From the NCBI GenBank assembly GCA_033675545.1, contig JAWDGP010002436.1, positions 391,001-455,000 on the forward strand: DNA of 64,000 nucleotides. Direction: 5' to 3'. Below the pieces are notes generated by a model. The model was not told the DNA's origin, did not search any database, and was given only the letters and a program-made list of their open reading frames with translations. Position numbers and translations under genes: made by a program. Origin of the DNA: Elysia crispata. Lineage: Eukaryota > Mollusca > Gastropoda > Plakobranchidae. Position 1 is the stretch's first letter. Every line of letters begins with the position of its first letter. This document shows positions 11,769-23,741 of the stretch, one piece after another.

Positions 11769-12711
11769 CTGGGGAACGAGAGGTAATACATAGCTGTACA
11801 AGATTTTCTGGGGAGCGAGGGGTAATACATAGCTGTACAAGATTTTCTGGGGAACGAGAGGTAATACATAGCTGTACAAGATTTTCTGGGGAACGAGAGG
11901 TAATACATAGCTGTACAAGATTTTCTGGGGAGCGAGGGGTAATACATAGCTGTACAAGATTTTCTGGGGACCGAGAGGCAATTCATAGCTGTAGAGAATT
12001 CTCTGGGGATCGAGAGTTAATACATAACTGTACAAGATTCTCTGGGAATCGAGAGACTGGGAAACGGTCAGGTAATACATCTAACTGTACAAGATTTTTT
12101 GGGGATCGAGATGCAATACATAGCTGTACAAGATTTTCTGGATATCGAGATGCAATACATAGCTGTACAAGATTTTCTGGGGATCGAGATGCAATACATA
12201 GCTGTACAAGATTTTTTGGGGATCGAGAGGTAATGCATAGCTGTACAAGATTTTTTGGGGATCGAGATGCAATACATAGCTGTACAAGATTTTTTGGGGA
12301 TCGAGATGCAATACATAGCTGTACAAGATTTTCTGGGGATCGAGAGGTAATGCATAGCTGTACAAGATTTTCTGGGGATCGAGGGTTAATACATAGCTGT
12401 ACAAGATTCTCTGGGAATCGAGAGACTGGGAAACATAGCTGTACTAGATTTTCTGGGGATCGAGCTCACGAGGGGTAATACATGGCTAGGCTGTACAAGA
12501 TTTTTTGGGGATCGAGGGGTAATACAAAGATGTAAAAGATTTTCTAGGGATCAAGGGGTAATACATAGCTCTACCAGATTTTCTAGGGATCGAGGGGTAA
12601 TACATAGCTCTATCAGATTTTCTAGGGATCGAGGGGTAATACATGGCTGTATAAGATTTTCTAGGGATCGAGGGGTAATACATGGCTGTACAGAATTTTC
12701 TGGGGATCAAG
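11743..12711 (-). repeat. 39-bp minisatellite copying the exon g acceptor
   Basis: About 25 tandem units of 39 bp. On the sense strand each unit is the last 13 nt of the intron, ending CCCCAG, followed by the first 26 nt of exon g, encoding KILYSYVLP. Units near the exon are nearly identical; those beyond about 12480 carry more changes (for example CTAGGGATC in place of CTGGGGATC). Because 39 is a multiple of three, the exon g frame stays open upstream across about eight units, repeating KILYSYVLPLVPQ-type 13-mers. Confidence 0.97.
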
Positions 12712-12771
12712 AGACTGGGATATGGATTTATCAGGTGTTTGGAGATCTTTTTTCCAACAGATATTATACAG

Positions 12772-13031
<260 letters not shown>

Positions 13032-14023
13032 TTTTTTTACATGCTTTTGCTTTGAACAACCTATAGATCGTAATTTTATTTGATAGGAAAATAAATTTCC
13101 TAGATGAGTTAACAAAGTGCAGGTTGTTTTTTATGCATTTCACGTCAGTAACTGCATAGTTGGGGGTGTGTTGGGTTGACGGTTGAAGTAGAAGTTGCGA
13201 CTGTTATTGTTATATCAACAAAGCCTCATAACCCTTGCCTCTACGTAAGAAAATAGGATATTAGTCATAACATACTAGTAATATTTTTACGTGTTTTTTT
13301 TTTTCATGTTAATTTAATAAAAATACTGGCGATTAGAGAATTTATAATGGCGGTTTTGAAACGAAAAATTAAAAATTGATACTTTTTTCCTAATGAAACA
13401 AGAAAAAAGAAAAGCCAGAAAAAGTGAACGGAAAGAGATGCGACGGAAAAACAACCCTCCATGGCCCAAGTGAATCTAACGCTCTAAAGTTTGGTAAAAG
13501 CTTCATAACAACAAAAGAAAAAAGTCTAACGTTTTACCGATTACCATAGCTCATTTGATTACTTTAGGTGGATTTAAAACCAAAAATCAAATAAAAATCA
13601 TTTCCTGAGAGCAATCTCCAATTTCTCAATTTCCGTTTTTTTTTTTTTTTTTTTCATTTTTTTTTACGCCTCGTCCACATGTATAAAGGGAAGGAAACCG
13701 TGAGATTCACAGTGTGGGTGATTCTCTACCCTGGCCGCACAAAAATGGCACCAGCTCTGCTTTTATCGCTTGGGTTGACGTCAGAGATATTTCCAGCCCT
13801 GCTTCATCTTTTTTTATTACCCAGACGGCATCTTCTTATTTTTTTTTTCTCGTTCCTATGATATCCGCTGCGCTCAATCATATTGCTAGGATACACAAAC
13901 AAACAAATAAACATTTTTTATGAGATGAGAAGAGCTTTCCTTGTATCGGGTTCAAAACTTCTTCATCTGGGTCTGTGTTCACAGAAGTCAAAAGGCCCTT
14001 AAGAGGAGAATACTCTGGCGCGG
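13032..14023. other. intron interior, no gene seen
   Basis: AT-rich interior of the intron between exons f and g. It has a T-run at about 13637-13654. No exon or RNA gene was recognised. Confidence 0.5.
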
Positions 14024-14828
14024 GTGGAACATCAAGAGAGTGCAGCACTAAAATAACAAACCAATTCCCATAGTCCGTTCTTGTCTCTGTGCACGGGTGG
14101 AACATCAAGAGAATGCAGCACTAAAATAACAAACCAATTCCCATATTCGGTTCTTGTCTCTGTGCACGGGTGGAACATCAAGAGAATGCAGCACTAAAAT
14201 AACAAACCAATTCCCATATTCGGTTCTTGTCTCTGTGCACGGGTGGAACATCAAGAGAGTGAAGCACTAAAATAACAAACCAATTCCCATAGTCCGTTCT
14301 TGTCTCTGTGCACGAGTGGAACATCAAGAGAGTGCAGCACTAAAATAACAAACCAATTCCCATATTCGGTTCTTGCCTCTGTGCACTGGTGGAACATCAA
14401 GAGAGTGCAGCACTAAAATAACAAACCAATTCCCATATTCGGTTCTTGCCTCTGTGCACTGGTGGAACATCAAGAGAATGCAGCACTAAAATAACAAACC
14501 AATTCCCATAGTCCGTTCTTGTCTCTGTGCACGGGTGGAACATCAAGAGAATGCAGCACTAAAATAACAAACCAATTCCCATAGTCCGTTCTTGTCTCTG
14601 TGCACTGGTGGAACATCAAGAGAATGCAGCACTAAAATAACAAACCAATTCCATAGTCCGTTCTTGCCTCTGTGCACTGGTGGAACATCAAGAGAGTGCA
14701 GCACTAAAATAACAAACCAATTCCCATATTCGGTTCTTGCCTCTGTGCACTGGTGGAACATCAAGAGAGTGCAGCACTAAAATAACAAACCAATTCCCAT
14801 AGTCCGTTCTTGTCTCTGTGCACTGGTG
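14024..14828. repeat. 73-bp minisatellite, 11 copies
   Basis: Eleven tandem 73-bp units with core GTGGAACATCAAGAGAGTGC and AATAACAAACCAATTCCCAT. Units differ mainly at CATAGTCCG versus CATATTCGG and GCACGGG versus GCACTGG. On the SCYL2 sense strand each unit contains TTTGTTATTTTAG, a 3'-splice-site-like string. Minus-strand frames such as NWFVILVLHSLDVPP are translations of the repeat. Confidence 0.97.
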
Positions 14829-16321
14829 TTTTGGACACGCGCAAAACAAAAGATATAAATATATCAGCATACAAACGAGAAATAAATAGAACCTTTCGGT
14901 TTGCATTGCAGACAGCTAAAGAGATCTTCAGAGTGTAAATAAAAATAATACAGAAACAAAGCATGAATATAGGCAAGGGGCATAAATCTCCACAGTTATG
15001 TCAGCATCAGATGGCATTACGGAAGCTACAAACAAAATGTACAAATTAACTAATTAGCTAGGGAACGGAAAACGAAAAGCTGAAGGGACAACATTGTAAC
15101 TTAAAAACGCAATTCAGCAATATCTGCATGACATTAGCTCTATATTTGCAGAATTGGCAAACTATGTTATTATCATCTCGAGAACAATGGAAAATAAGAA
15201 CGGAAAATCTCAATGGGTTTATGCCTGATTATAATTTAAAGAATATCACCGCCAAAAGTGTAGCTGTTTTTAGACTAGCAAATAGGCTCAAACTTGAAAG
15301 AATGTGGTTAATTCCGTGTTGAAGCCTAAGCAGAGTTTCGGCTCGGTCTGACCTTTCACTGGCAAAGATTGTGTCCCTAAGTTTCCTCATGACTCACTTA
15401 GAGTTTTGGCGCTCCATTACACGATTCACGCTTTATGGCCCGTTTCGAAATGAGTTGAGGGAAACATCTTTCCAGTTCTGCCATGTCAAGCAGATATCTT
15501 GTTTGATGTGTGACAAAAGCTAAGATACACTGTAGTGGACAGATTGTATCGAAGAGCCAATTAACTAACGATCTCTCGTTTATTCAGCTGCTCATTCGTT
15601 TTCTATTAACGAGAAATCGCAGCTTGCACCACACGGTATAACGCACCTCTTCCACGTTACTGAAGACCCTGAGAGTGAAGCGCTATCAAACAGTTTCGAC
15701 GACTCCAATAGTCCTTTATATTCAATTGATTTGTCTCGATAGGTTATTTCTCAAAATGGTGAATTCATCTCTCGAACATTTTTCAACTTTTTTTTTTTTT
15801 TGCCGACCGCGCTCTTCTCGATATATTTTCTGAAACATGGGTGGATGGCGAAATGTTTAGAATTATAACACAATTTTGGTGTGGAAGACCTGCTAATCAA
15901 ACAAATAAAAAATCCCACTGAATTGGAAAGCACACAATAAAAAACAAAGGAGGAATTAATACGTAAAGAAAAAAAAACAAAAAACAAAAAAAGAAAAGAA
16001 AAAAGAACCTCCACCTTCCTCATACGCCACCAGAAATTAAATTGCGAGTCTTCTGATTAAAAAGAAGAACCGGTACAACAAACTACTAAATTTGTATGTT
16101 TCAAGCAATTTCTTGTGTTCTCCCTGACCTATAGACCGGGGCCTCGAAATCTTCATTATCATTTTCTAAAACACGCAAGGTATCGCAACTTCTGGCATGA
16201 TCCAGGCGAAAGCCGCCGAGAGAACTGATACTGGCCATTTCTTACTAAATGATGTCGAAAATATCTATAGAATAGGGTTAAAAAATAATAAAGTTAAGAT
16301 ATCTATCTAGACTCCAAACAA
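14829..16321. other. intron interior, no gene seen
   Basis: Single-copy-looking AT-rich intron sequence. Short open frames occur on both strands but show no domain and no splice-bounded conserved segment. Confidence 0.45.
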
Positions 16322-16373
<52 letters not shown>

Positions 16374-16441
16374 ATATATATATATATATATGTGTGTGTG
16401 TATATGTGTGAGTGCACATATATATTTCATTTGGAGGCTAG
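16322..16441. repeat. (TA)n / (TG)n microsatellite
   Basis: TA repeats interrupted by CACACATACA and TGTGTGTGTG blocks, a typical compound AT/GT tract. Confidence 0.96.
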
Positions 16442-17861
16442 ATGCTCAATCGTGTTTGTTTTTTTGTTTATTTTTTTTTTTAAATCCATTTGAGATCCTT
16501 TCCTTTTGATTTTATCTTCCTTGCCCTTTGTGCACCAAGCAAGAGGATTTACCAGACACGATGAATACGATTATTGCTTCTTTCTGTTAAAAGTTTCCGA
16601 TTCCAATGCTGCTCTTATATATTACTTATACGGACCTGAGGAGAGATAAGCCAAAATCCATTGCTTAAACACTAAATTGTATAAAAAGAAAACAAAGTGT
16701 ATCTTTGGCTGGCATTATCCCCCTTTACCTTGAATAATTAAGGCGATGCTTCGCATTTTTCTAGGGGAATGCCACATAGACAGAATTTAAAGGTCAGCAT
16801 AGTAAGATGACGTCTCTACTGTGCGCGGAATACATCAATTGATGACTATCTAATTCAACAAGATTTGATCTTTTCCTGTGCCTTTTCGGTAACTACAGGG
16901 AAATAAATAATATTGTTAAATTAAAAAAAAATTCAGTTGTTTTTATGCAAGCTTTTTGACGTATAACATGAAACATTGAACAAAAGTATTGCGAAATTAA
17001 GAAAAAAAAAATAAAAGAAGGGGAGCTATTTTGTATGCAAGCTTTATGACGTAAAATACAAAAGATTAAACAAAAATATGAACACGCCAAAGAAAAAACA
17101 AGCTTATATCTGGTACCGCGGACGATAATATCTATCTCAACCGGGTTACTTGAGATGTTCAAATCGTGAAATAATGTTTGTAATCTGTCATTTCTTCTGT
17201 CTCTTCTTGTAAATCAGACCCTCAGTTTCAGTTTTTTTCCCCAAGAGCCTGAGATTTGTAGAGGTCAGTTGAATTCTTCATCATGTCGGGTTTATTGTTA
17301 CGCTAAGTCATTAATGTATGAAGTTGCATTATATGTTCTCAGAACATTAGGAAACCTTCCTCGCCAGTTTTAGAATAAGAGAGAATGTTTAGGATAGAAT
17401 GTCGAATAATAATCTGATTGTAGACACACTGCTTTTAAAACATGAGATCTCGTGTCGGATCCAGGATAGGCAAAACGCTCTGAACAGTTCACTGGAGTTC
17501 TTTCCAACTGATGCTTTTCAAATGTCATGTGACTGAAAGTAATAACCCGCCAACGCGCGGTGAGACAGCTTATGATCACGCCTTAACGACACGTTGTGTG
17601 AGTTCGTTTTTTTGTGAGTTGAAGAAGGCAAAAAAGGTTGGTTTTGATTTAAAAAGGTACCATTTAAGGTGATTTGAGTATCTCTAAATCTACTCAGTCT
17701 TTTACAGGAAGGGGGCAGCACACACAGAGAAAAAGAGACAGAGAGAGAGAAAGAGAAAGAAAGAGAGTCAGACAGACTGACAGACAGACAAACAGAATGT
17801 TATACGCTGGAGGCAATGGGAAAGACGTGAAAGAGACAAGCTTAGAAGTGACTATGTTATA
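16442..17861. other. intron interior, no gene seen
   Basis: AT-rich intron sequence. GCAAGCTTTTTGACGTA and GCAAGCTTTATGACGTA at about 16948 and 17038 form a diverged local duplication of roughly 90 bp. A short GA-rich tract lies at about 17725-17768. Confidence 0.5.
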
Positions 17862-19045
17862 AATATTGGGGACAACCTGACAAAGACCAATGTACATCTG
17901 CAACTTACCCTTAGAGGATTGGGATAACCTGAGAGAAACTAGTGTAGATATACAACTTACCCTGGAAAAATTGGGGACAACCTTAGAGAGGCTAGCGTAG
18001 ATCTGAAACTTTAACAAGGAATATTGGGGACAACCTGACAGAGACCAATGTTCGTCTGCAACTTACCCTTAGAATATTGGGGATAACCTGAGAGGAACTA
18101 GTGTAGATACACAACGTACCCTGGGAATATTGGGGACAACCTGACAGAGACCAATATACGTCTGCAACTTACCCTTAGAATATTGGGGATAACCTGAGAG
18201 GAACTAGTGTAGATACACAACGTACCCTGGGAATATTGGGGACAACCTTAGAGAGACTAGTGTAGATCTGAAACTTTAACAAAGAATATTGGGGACAACC
18301 TTAGAGAGACTAGCGTAAATCTGAACATTTAATAAGGAATATTGGGGACAACCTTAGAGAGACTAGCGTAGATCTGAAACTTTATTTGGGAATATTGGGG
18401 ACAACCTTAGAGAAACTAAAGTAAATTTGAAACTTACCCTGGGAATATTGGGGACAACCGGAGAGAGACTAACGTAAATTTGAAACTTACCCTGGGAATA
18501 TTGGGGACAACCTTAGAGAGACTATAGTAGATCCGAAACTCATACTGGGAATATTGGGAACATCCTGGCAGAGACTAGTGTAGATATGAAACTTACCCTG
18601 GCAATATTGGGACAACCTTAGAGAGACTATAGTAGATCTGAAAATAACCCTGGAAATATTGGTGATAACCTAAGAGAGACTAGGTTATGCTTGGAATATT
18701 GGCGAGAACCTGAGAAAGACTAGGGTAGATTTGAAACTTATACTGGGAATATTGGGGACAACCTGAGAGAGACTAGAGAAGGTGTGAAAAGAACTGTGAG
18801 AATGTTAGGGACAACCTGAGAGAAACTAGCGTAGATGTGAAACTTACCCTGGGAATATTGGGGACAACCTGAGAGAGACTAGTATAGATCTGAAACTTAC
18901 CCTGGGAATATTGGGGACAACCTGAGAGAGACTAGCGTAGATGTGAAACTTACCCTGGGAATATTGGGGACAACCTGAGAGAGACTAGTATAGATGTGAA
19001 ACTTACCCTGGGAATATTGGGGACAACCTGAGAGAGACTAGCGTA
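17862..19045 (-). repeat. 53-bp minisatellite copying the exon f donor
   Basis: About 22 units of roughly 53 bp. On the sense strand each unit is the last 39 nt of exon f (YASLSQVVPNIPR) plus 14 nt of intron beginning GTAAGTTTCACATC. Each unit thus carries a consensus 5' splice site CCCAGG/GTAAGT and also CTCTCTCAG/G just before GTTGTCCCC, which resembles a 3' splice site. The three units nearest the exon are almost identical to it, while units at the far end are diverged and length-variable. Confidence 0.96.
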
Positions 19046-19132
19046 GGCCTCGACCCTCTGGGCTGGCTCTCTGCGGTCACACATGTCCATACCATGTAGG
19101 CTAATCACAACCGGGTCGTTGAAATACTTCAA
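19007..19132 (-). CDS. SCYL2: SCYL2 exon f: LKYF...VVPNIPR segment
   Basis: The acceptor is TTCTCCTTCAG above 19132 and the donor is CCCAGG/GTAAGT below 19007. It is 42 codons, phase 0 at both ends. It begins LKYFNDPVVISLHGMD and ends RVEAYASLSQVVPNIPR, matching LQYFDSLF...QKSQFFKGLPKVLPKLPK at the kinase-HEAT boundary of SCYL2. The donor chosen is the first of a series of near-identical copies; it is the one that gives the conserved PNIPR/KIL junction in frame with exon g. Confidence 0.92.
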
Positions 19133-19662
19133 CTGAAGGAGAAGGAACGGCAAGATAGCAAAAAAAGTTGCTCATTATACAAAATTATGCTTCAAATTTA
19201 CATTTTGATTGTTACTAAGCAATGAATTGTATTGACCAATTGCATAAATCTTTCTATAAGCAAAAGTCTTTACTTACATATAATTGTGGCATAAGATACA
19301 ATCTTGAATTTTGGCTTAAAATACCTTGAACTGCCATCTACACAATTATTTTCATACCATCCATTAGAAGAGAAAATATTTGCGCAGTCACAACTTCAAA
19401 TTCTTTCATTATTGCTTTTTATCTCAAGAGATCATATTTCGATTAGCGAATTTTTGCTGACTCCAATGCCTTTTTCAAGAGAGATTATTTTTTATCGCAT
19501 TTGCCTGTTTTAAACTTTAATAAAACTACATGCAAGTTACTCTGATTACAACTAAAATGTTCCTCCTCAAAATATACCTGTCTCTGCTATACTCTTAAAG
19601 GCGAATCATCATAGAATGTCCTTCTCATGAAGACTTATACTAGTGAAGAAAGGCAAACTCAC

Positions 19663-19779
19663 CAAGGAAAAAAGTTGAGCAGTCGGGCGGTATCTGATAT
19701 CTTTGTTGATCATTTTTTCTACAGGCTCTACAAGTTGTAGCGGCATTTTGTGGGCCACCTCACCAAACGCTTCGTGCAT
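19663..19779 (-). CDS. SCYL2: SCYL2 exon e: end of pseudokinase C-lobe
   Basis: The acceptor is TATTGACAG above 19779 and the donor is CCTTG/GTGAGT below 19663. It is 39 codons, phase 0 at both ends. The segment LVEPVEKMINKDIRYRPTA corresponds to the VREHVKLLLNVTPTVRPDA helix of SCYL2, with the RP pair that closes the kinase C-lobe in subdomain XI. Confidence 0.92.
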
Positions 19780-21142
<1,363 letters not shown>

Positions 21143-21358
21143 CTGGTCCATCTGTTTGACATAGAGATTCGGGTTGTGCTCAGCGCTGATCAGTGACCGT
21201 CCAGAGTTGTAGATGCTGCAGATGACCATGCCCACAGAGAACATGTCGCTGAGCGGCGTACACGTCTTATGTAGCTGCACCTCAGGCGCGATGAAGTTCA
21301 GGTCAGGCTGCGCCATTTTGGGCACCTTAGAGCTCCATGGTATGCCCGAGCAGCCCTC
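21143..21358 (-). CDS. SCYL2: SCYL2 exon d: APE and C-lobe core
   Basis: The acceptor is CTGCCCCAG above 21358 and the donor is CAG/GTGGGT below 21143. It is 72 codons, phase 0 at both ends. Residues MAQPDLNFIAPEVQLHKTC carry the APE motif (activation-segment end), then LSDMFSVGMVICSIYNSGR, matching SDMYSLGAVMYAVFNKGK in SCYL2 (subdomain IX), and the exon closes with YVKQMDQ. A G-run of 16 lies about 25 bp upstream of the acceptor. This is the strongest single exon for family assignment. Confidence 0.96.
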
Positions 21359-21382
21359 CTGGGGCAGATACAGGATGGTAAA

Positions 21383-21398
21383 GGGGGGGGGGGGGGGG
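21383..21398. repeat. poly-G run
   Basis: Sixteen consecutive G on the plus strand, so (C)16 in the polypyrimidine region before exon d on the sense strand. Confidence 0.95.
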
Positions 21399-22440
21399 AA
21401 AGGAATGGGTAGGAGAGAGGGTGAGGGATAGTGTGATGAGATAGGAAAAAAGGTGAGTCGAATGGTGCTGAAAGGGAAAACACGGAATCTGATTTCCACA
21501 TCTACATTTTTCTAACAAATGGATTCTCTCTCTCCTTCACTCTCTATTCCTTTCTCTCTCATTCATTTTTTCTCCCTTTCCTGCTTTCCACTTCTAATTC
21601 TGTCGTGGTCTTCATGTATATTAGAAATATTTTTTCGCCCTACATTTTCTTATGTCTGCAAAAGCATATTAAACTTCATTAGAAATATTCTTTATTTCTC
21701 TTTATATATCTCTGACTGTGCGTCTCAAATATAAAACCAAATTATTACCATGCAGGCACAAGCAAAGTTTTTGTTCTGAAACAAAGAGGGAAAAAAATAT
21801 CCAAGAAAAATTGTTTTATTTCACCGTGAGTATTATGGAGAGTTTTCAAGAATGAACGCTTTGTTCACAGTCTGTATTTAGTGCTGCTGCAGACCCAGAG
21901 CCGAGACTAAACCATACCGATTGTACACGGAGTTCCATCACTCTTAAATACTGGCGTTTCTCAATGAAAGTTTCTATTTACCAATGGCTCTGCTCAAAGT
22001 AAAGAAACAGAAATCATTGACACAATATTTACATTAGAAGCTAGTCCAGCAAAATGTGCTATTACTTTAGGTTTAGGGAAAGAGAAATCTTCAAAGGGTT
22101 TAAGAATAAATTGTCCTTTAAAATGAAAAAAAATCTATTTCATTCAACTGAAAGGTTAAGTTGACCGAGCAAGATGGGGTCCGAGAAGCAAGAGATTTTG
22201 TCAAGAAAAATGTTAAAAGCAATGTTCCAAAGTAAAACAAAAAAAAATATAAAAAAGAAATTGCGGATATGAAAACCCCCACACAAAATGCAAAATGCAA
22301 AATGAACACGAAGGCAAAAAAAAAAACAAAACAAAACAAAGCTTTGATGAGAGTGTTGAAGAGGGAAAGGATAAAAAGGACTATAGAAAGAGAAAGCGAA
22401 AAACAGAGCGCATTTTAATGTGAATGTGTCATAAATATAA
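21399..22440. other. intron sequence, no gene seen
   Basis: AT-rich intron between exons c and d. A-runs and short Phe-rich frames occur on the minus strand, with no recognisable domain. Confidence 0.45.
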
Positions 22441-22462
22441 TATCGGCTGCTTGCTTGGAGCG

Positions 22463-22473
22463 ACCGGAAGTGA
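22463..22473 (+). promoter_or_regulatory. ETS-type core ACCGGAAGTGA
   Basis: ACCGGAAGTG is the consensus for ETS/GABP factors at animal promoters. CCTCCATCTTGG, containing a YY1-like CCATCTT, follows at about 22523. Both are short and could occur by chance; their position at the edge of the microsatellite-poor island inside the SCYL2 intron is why they are listed. Confidence 0.3.
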
Positions 22474-23731
22474 GTCCAGTGTTTCTCAGACGTGTCTCAA
22501 CATTGAGGCGAGTGAATTCAGCCTCCATCTTGGAATTTCATATTGACATCCCTAAGGCCAGACAAAGTCCACCTCTTTTGTTTTTTGTCTAGTTTTTAAC
22601 ACGTTATTCTGTTGAGTCTGTCTCGCAGCATATTTCATAGATTTGTGTTCTTTATTTTTGCACGGGTGTGACCTCGGTGCGGAGAGTGAAAAAATAGGGC
22701 CAAATCTTACAACCTTAGACCAGAGGTTATTTTCTAACATAATGGTCTAGTTCAAGTTTCGTTTATAGCATACTTCTGTAGCGAAGATATCAGAAATAAG
22801 CCGTTCGTCACAGTTGATTATTTATTTGCTGTACACGTCCACTGCGAGACGACCTTTTCTCCGTCCTGGTACATTTATGAACCCCCGTCGCCCCAACCGT
22901 CCACGGAAATCCCTTTCCTACGGTCGAGCCATGACATCATATGTGCTCCTTGTCTCTAATCAGGGAGCAGGCGCAGTGAGAGAGTGAAAAGGTAGAGCTT
23001 AGTTAATATTCTCTTATTTCTTTTTCTTTATATGTCTAAACTACGGTTCTATCTATAATTTGGCACATTTATTAAAATGTAAATAATCAACAGACATGCA
23101 AAATTTTATTTTGATTGATCAATTGGTTTTTATTTTACAGACTTCCAAACTATGAAATCGATACTAAAATCGACCGTGAAAATCTATCATGAAATAAACC
23201 TTACAGGAAACTGCACTCCAAAATCATTTTAAGAAGACTTCAAAGGTTACTTTTCTCTCCTGAGACATTGGAAGCAGTGTAGCCATGGGTTACAATGCTT
23301 TTATTCTGAAAAAAAAATCGTTGATTATGTCTTACGGGTGTTTTAAAAATTCCTAGCTTAACATAAGATTTTCCCGTCAAATACACCTAGGTGTTTGAAT
23401 CTACCAAAATCTAATACATGTCTAAGAAACAAGCTCTTTTTTTAACCATGGCGAGGAATTCAGTTGGGTTGAAAAATAATCTTAAAGCCCCAAAAAATAA
23501 GTGGTCGGAGGTTGAGTCTAGTCTTATTATCGCCAAAGTGCATTTTTTGTGTCAAAAACCGTGACGAAAGTTATGCGAAAAAAACAAAGCGGACAAAATA
23601 TTAACAACCTCATTTTTTAAATTATAAATTCTCTGGATATTTCCTAATTTTAAGATTTCAAAGTTATTCAAAAAGAGAAAAGTTGTTTTAAACGTCCGTT
23701 CGCCTTGCCGGATATTACTTTCGAAAAAAGA

Positions 23732-23741
23732 TCTCGCGAGA
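23732..23741. promoter_or_regulatory. TCTCGCGAGA promoter palindrome
   Basis: A perfect 10-bp TCTCGCGAGA. This element is a known activator motif of animal CpG promoters (bound by BANP in mammals). It lies about 120 bp upstream of a consensus donor CACAG/GTGAGT at 23860/23861 on the plus strand and within a locally CpG-richer stretch (about 23695-23800) of an otherwise AT-rich intron. Confidence 0.5.

Noticed and set aside
12081-12404. Minus-strand 95-107 codon frames beginning in the 39-bp array as separate genes
   Set aside because: They are repeat units of the exon g acceptor. They matter only as possible exon extension, not as independent genes.
14543-14976. Minus-strand frames with repeated FVILVLHSLDVPP
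   Set aside because: 73-bp satellite translated in shifting frames; no start context or homology.
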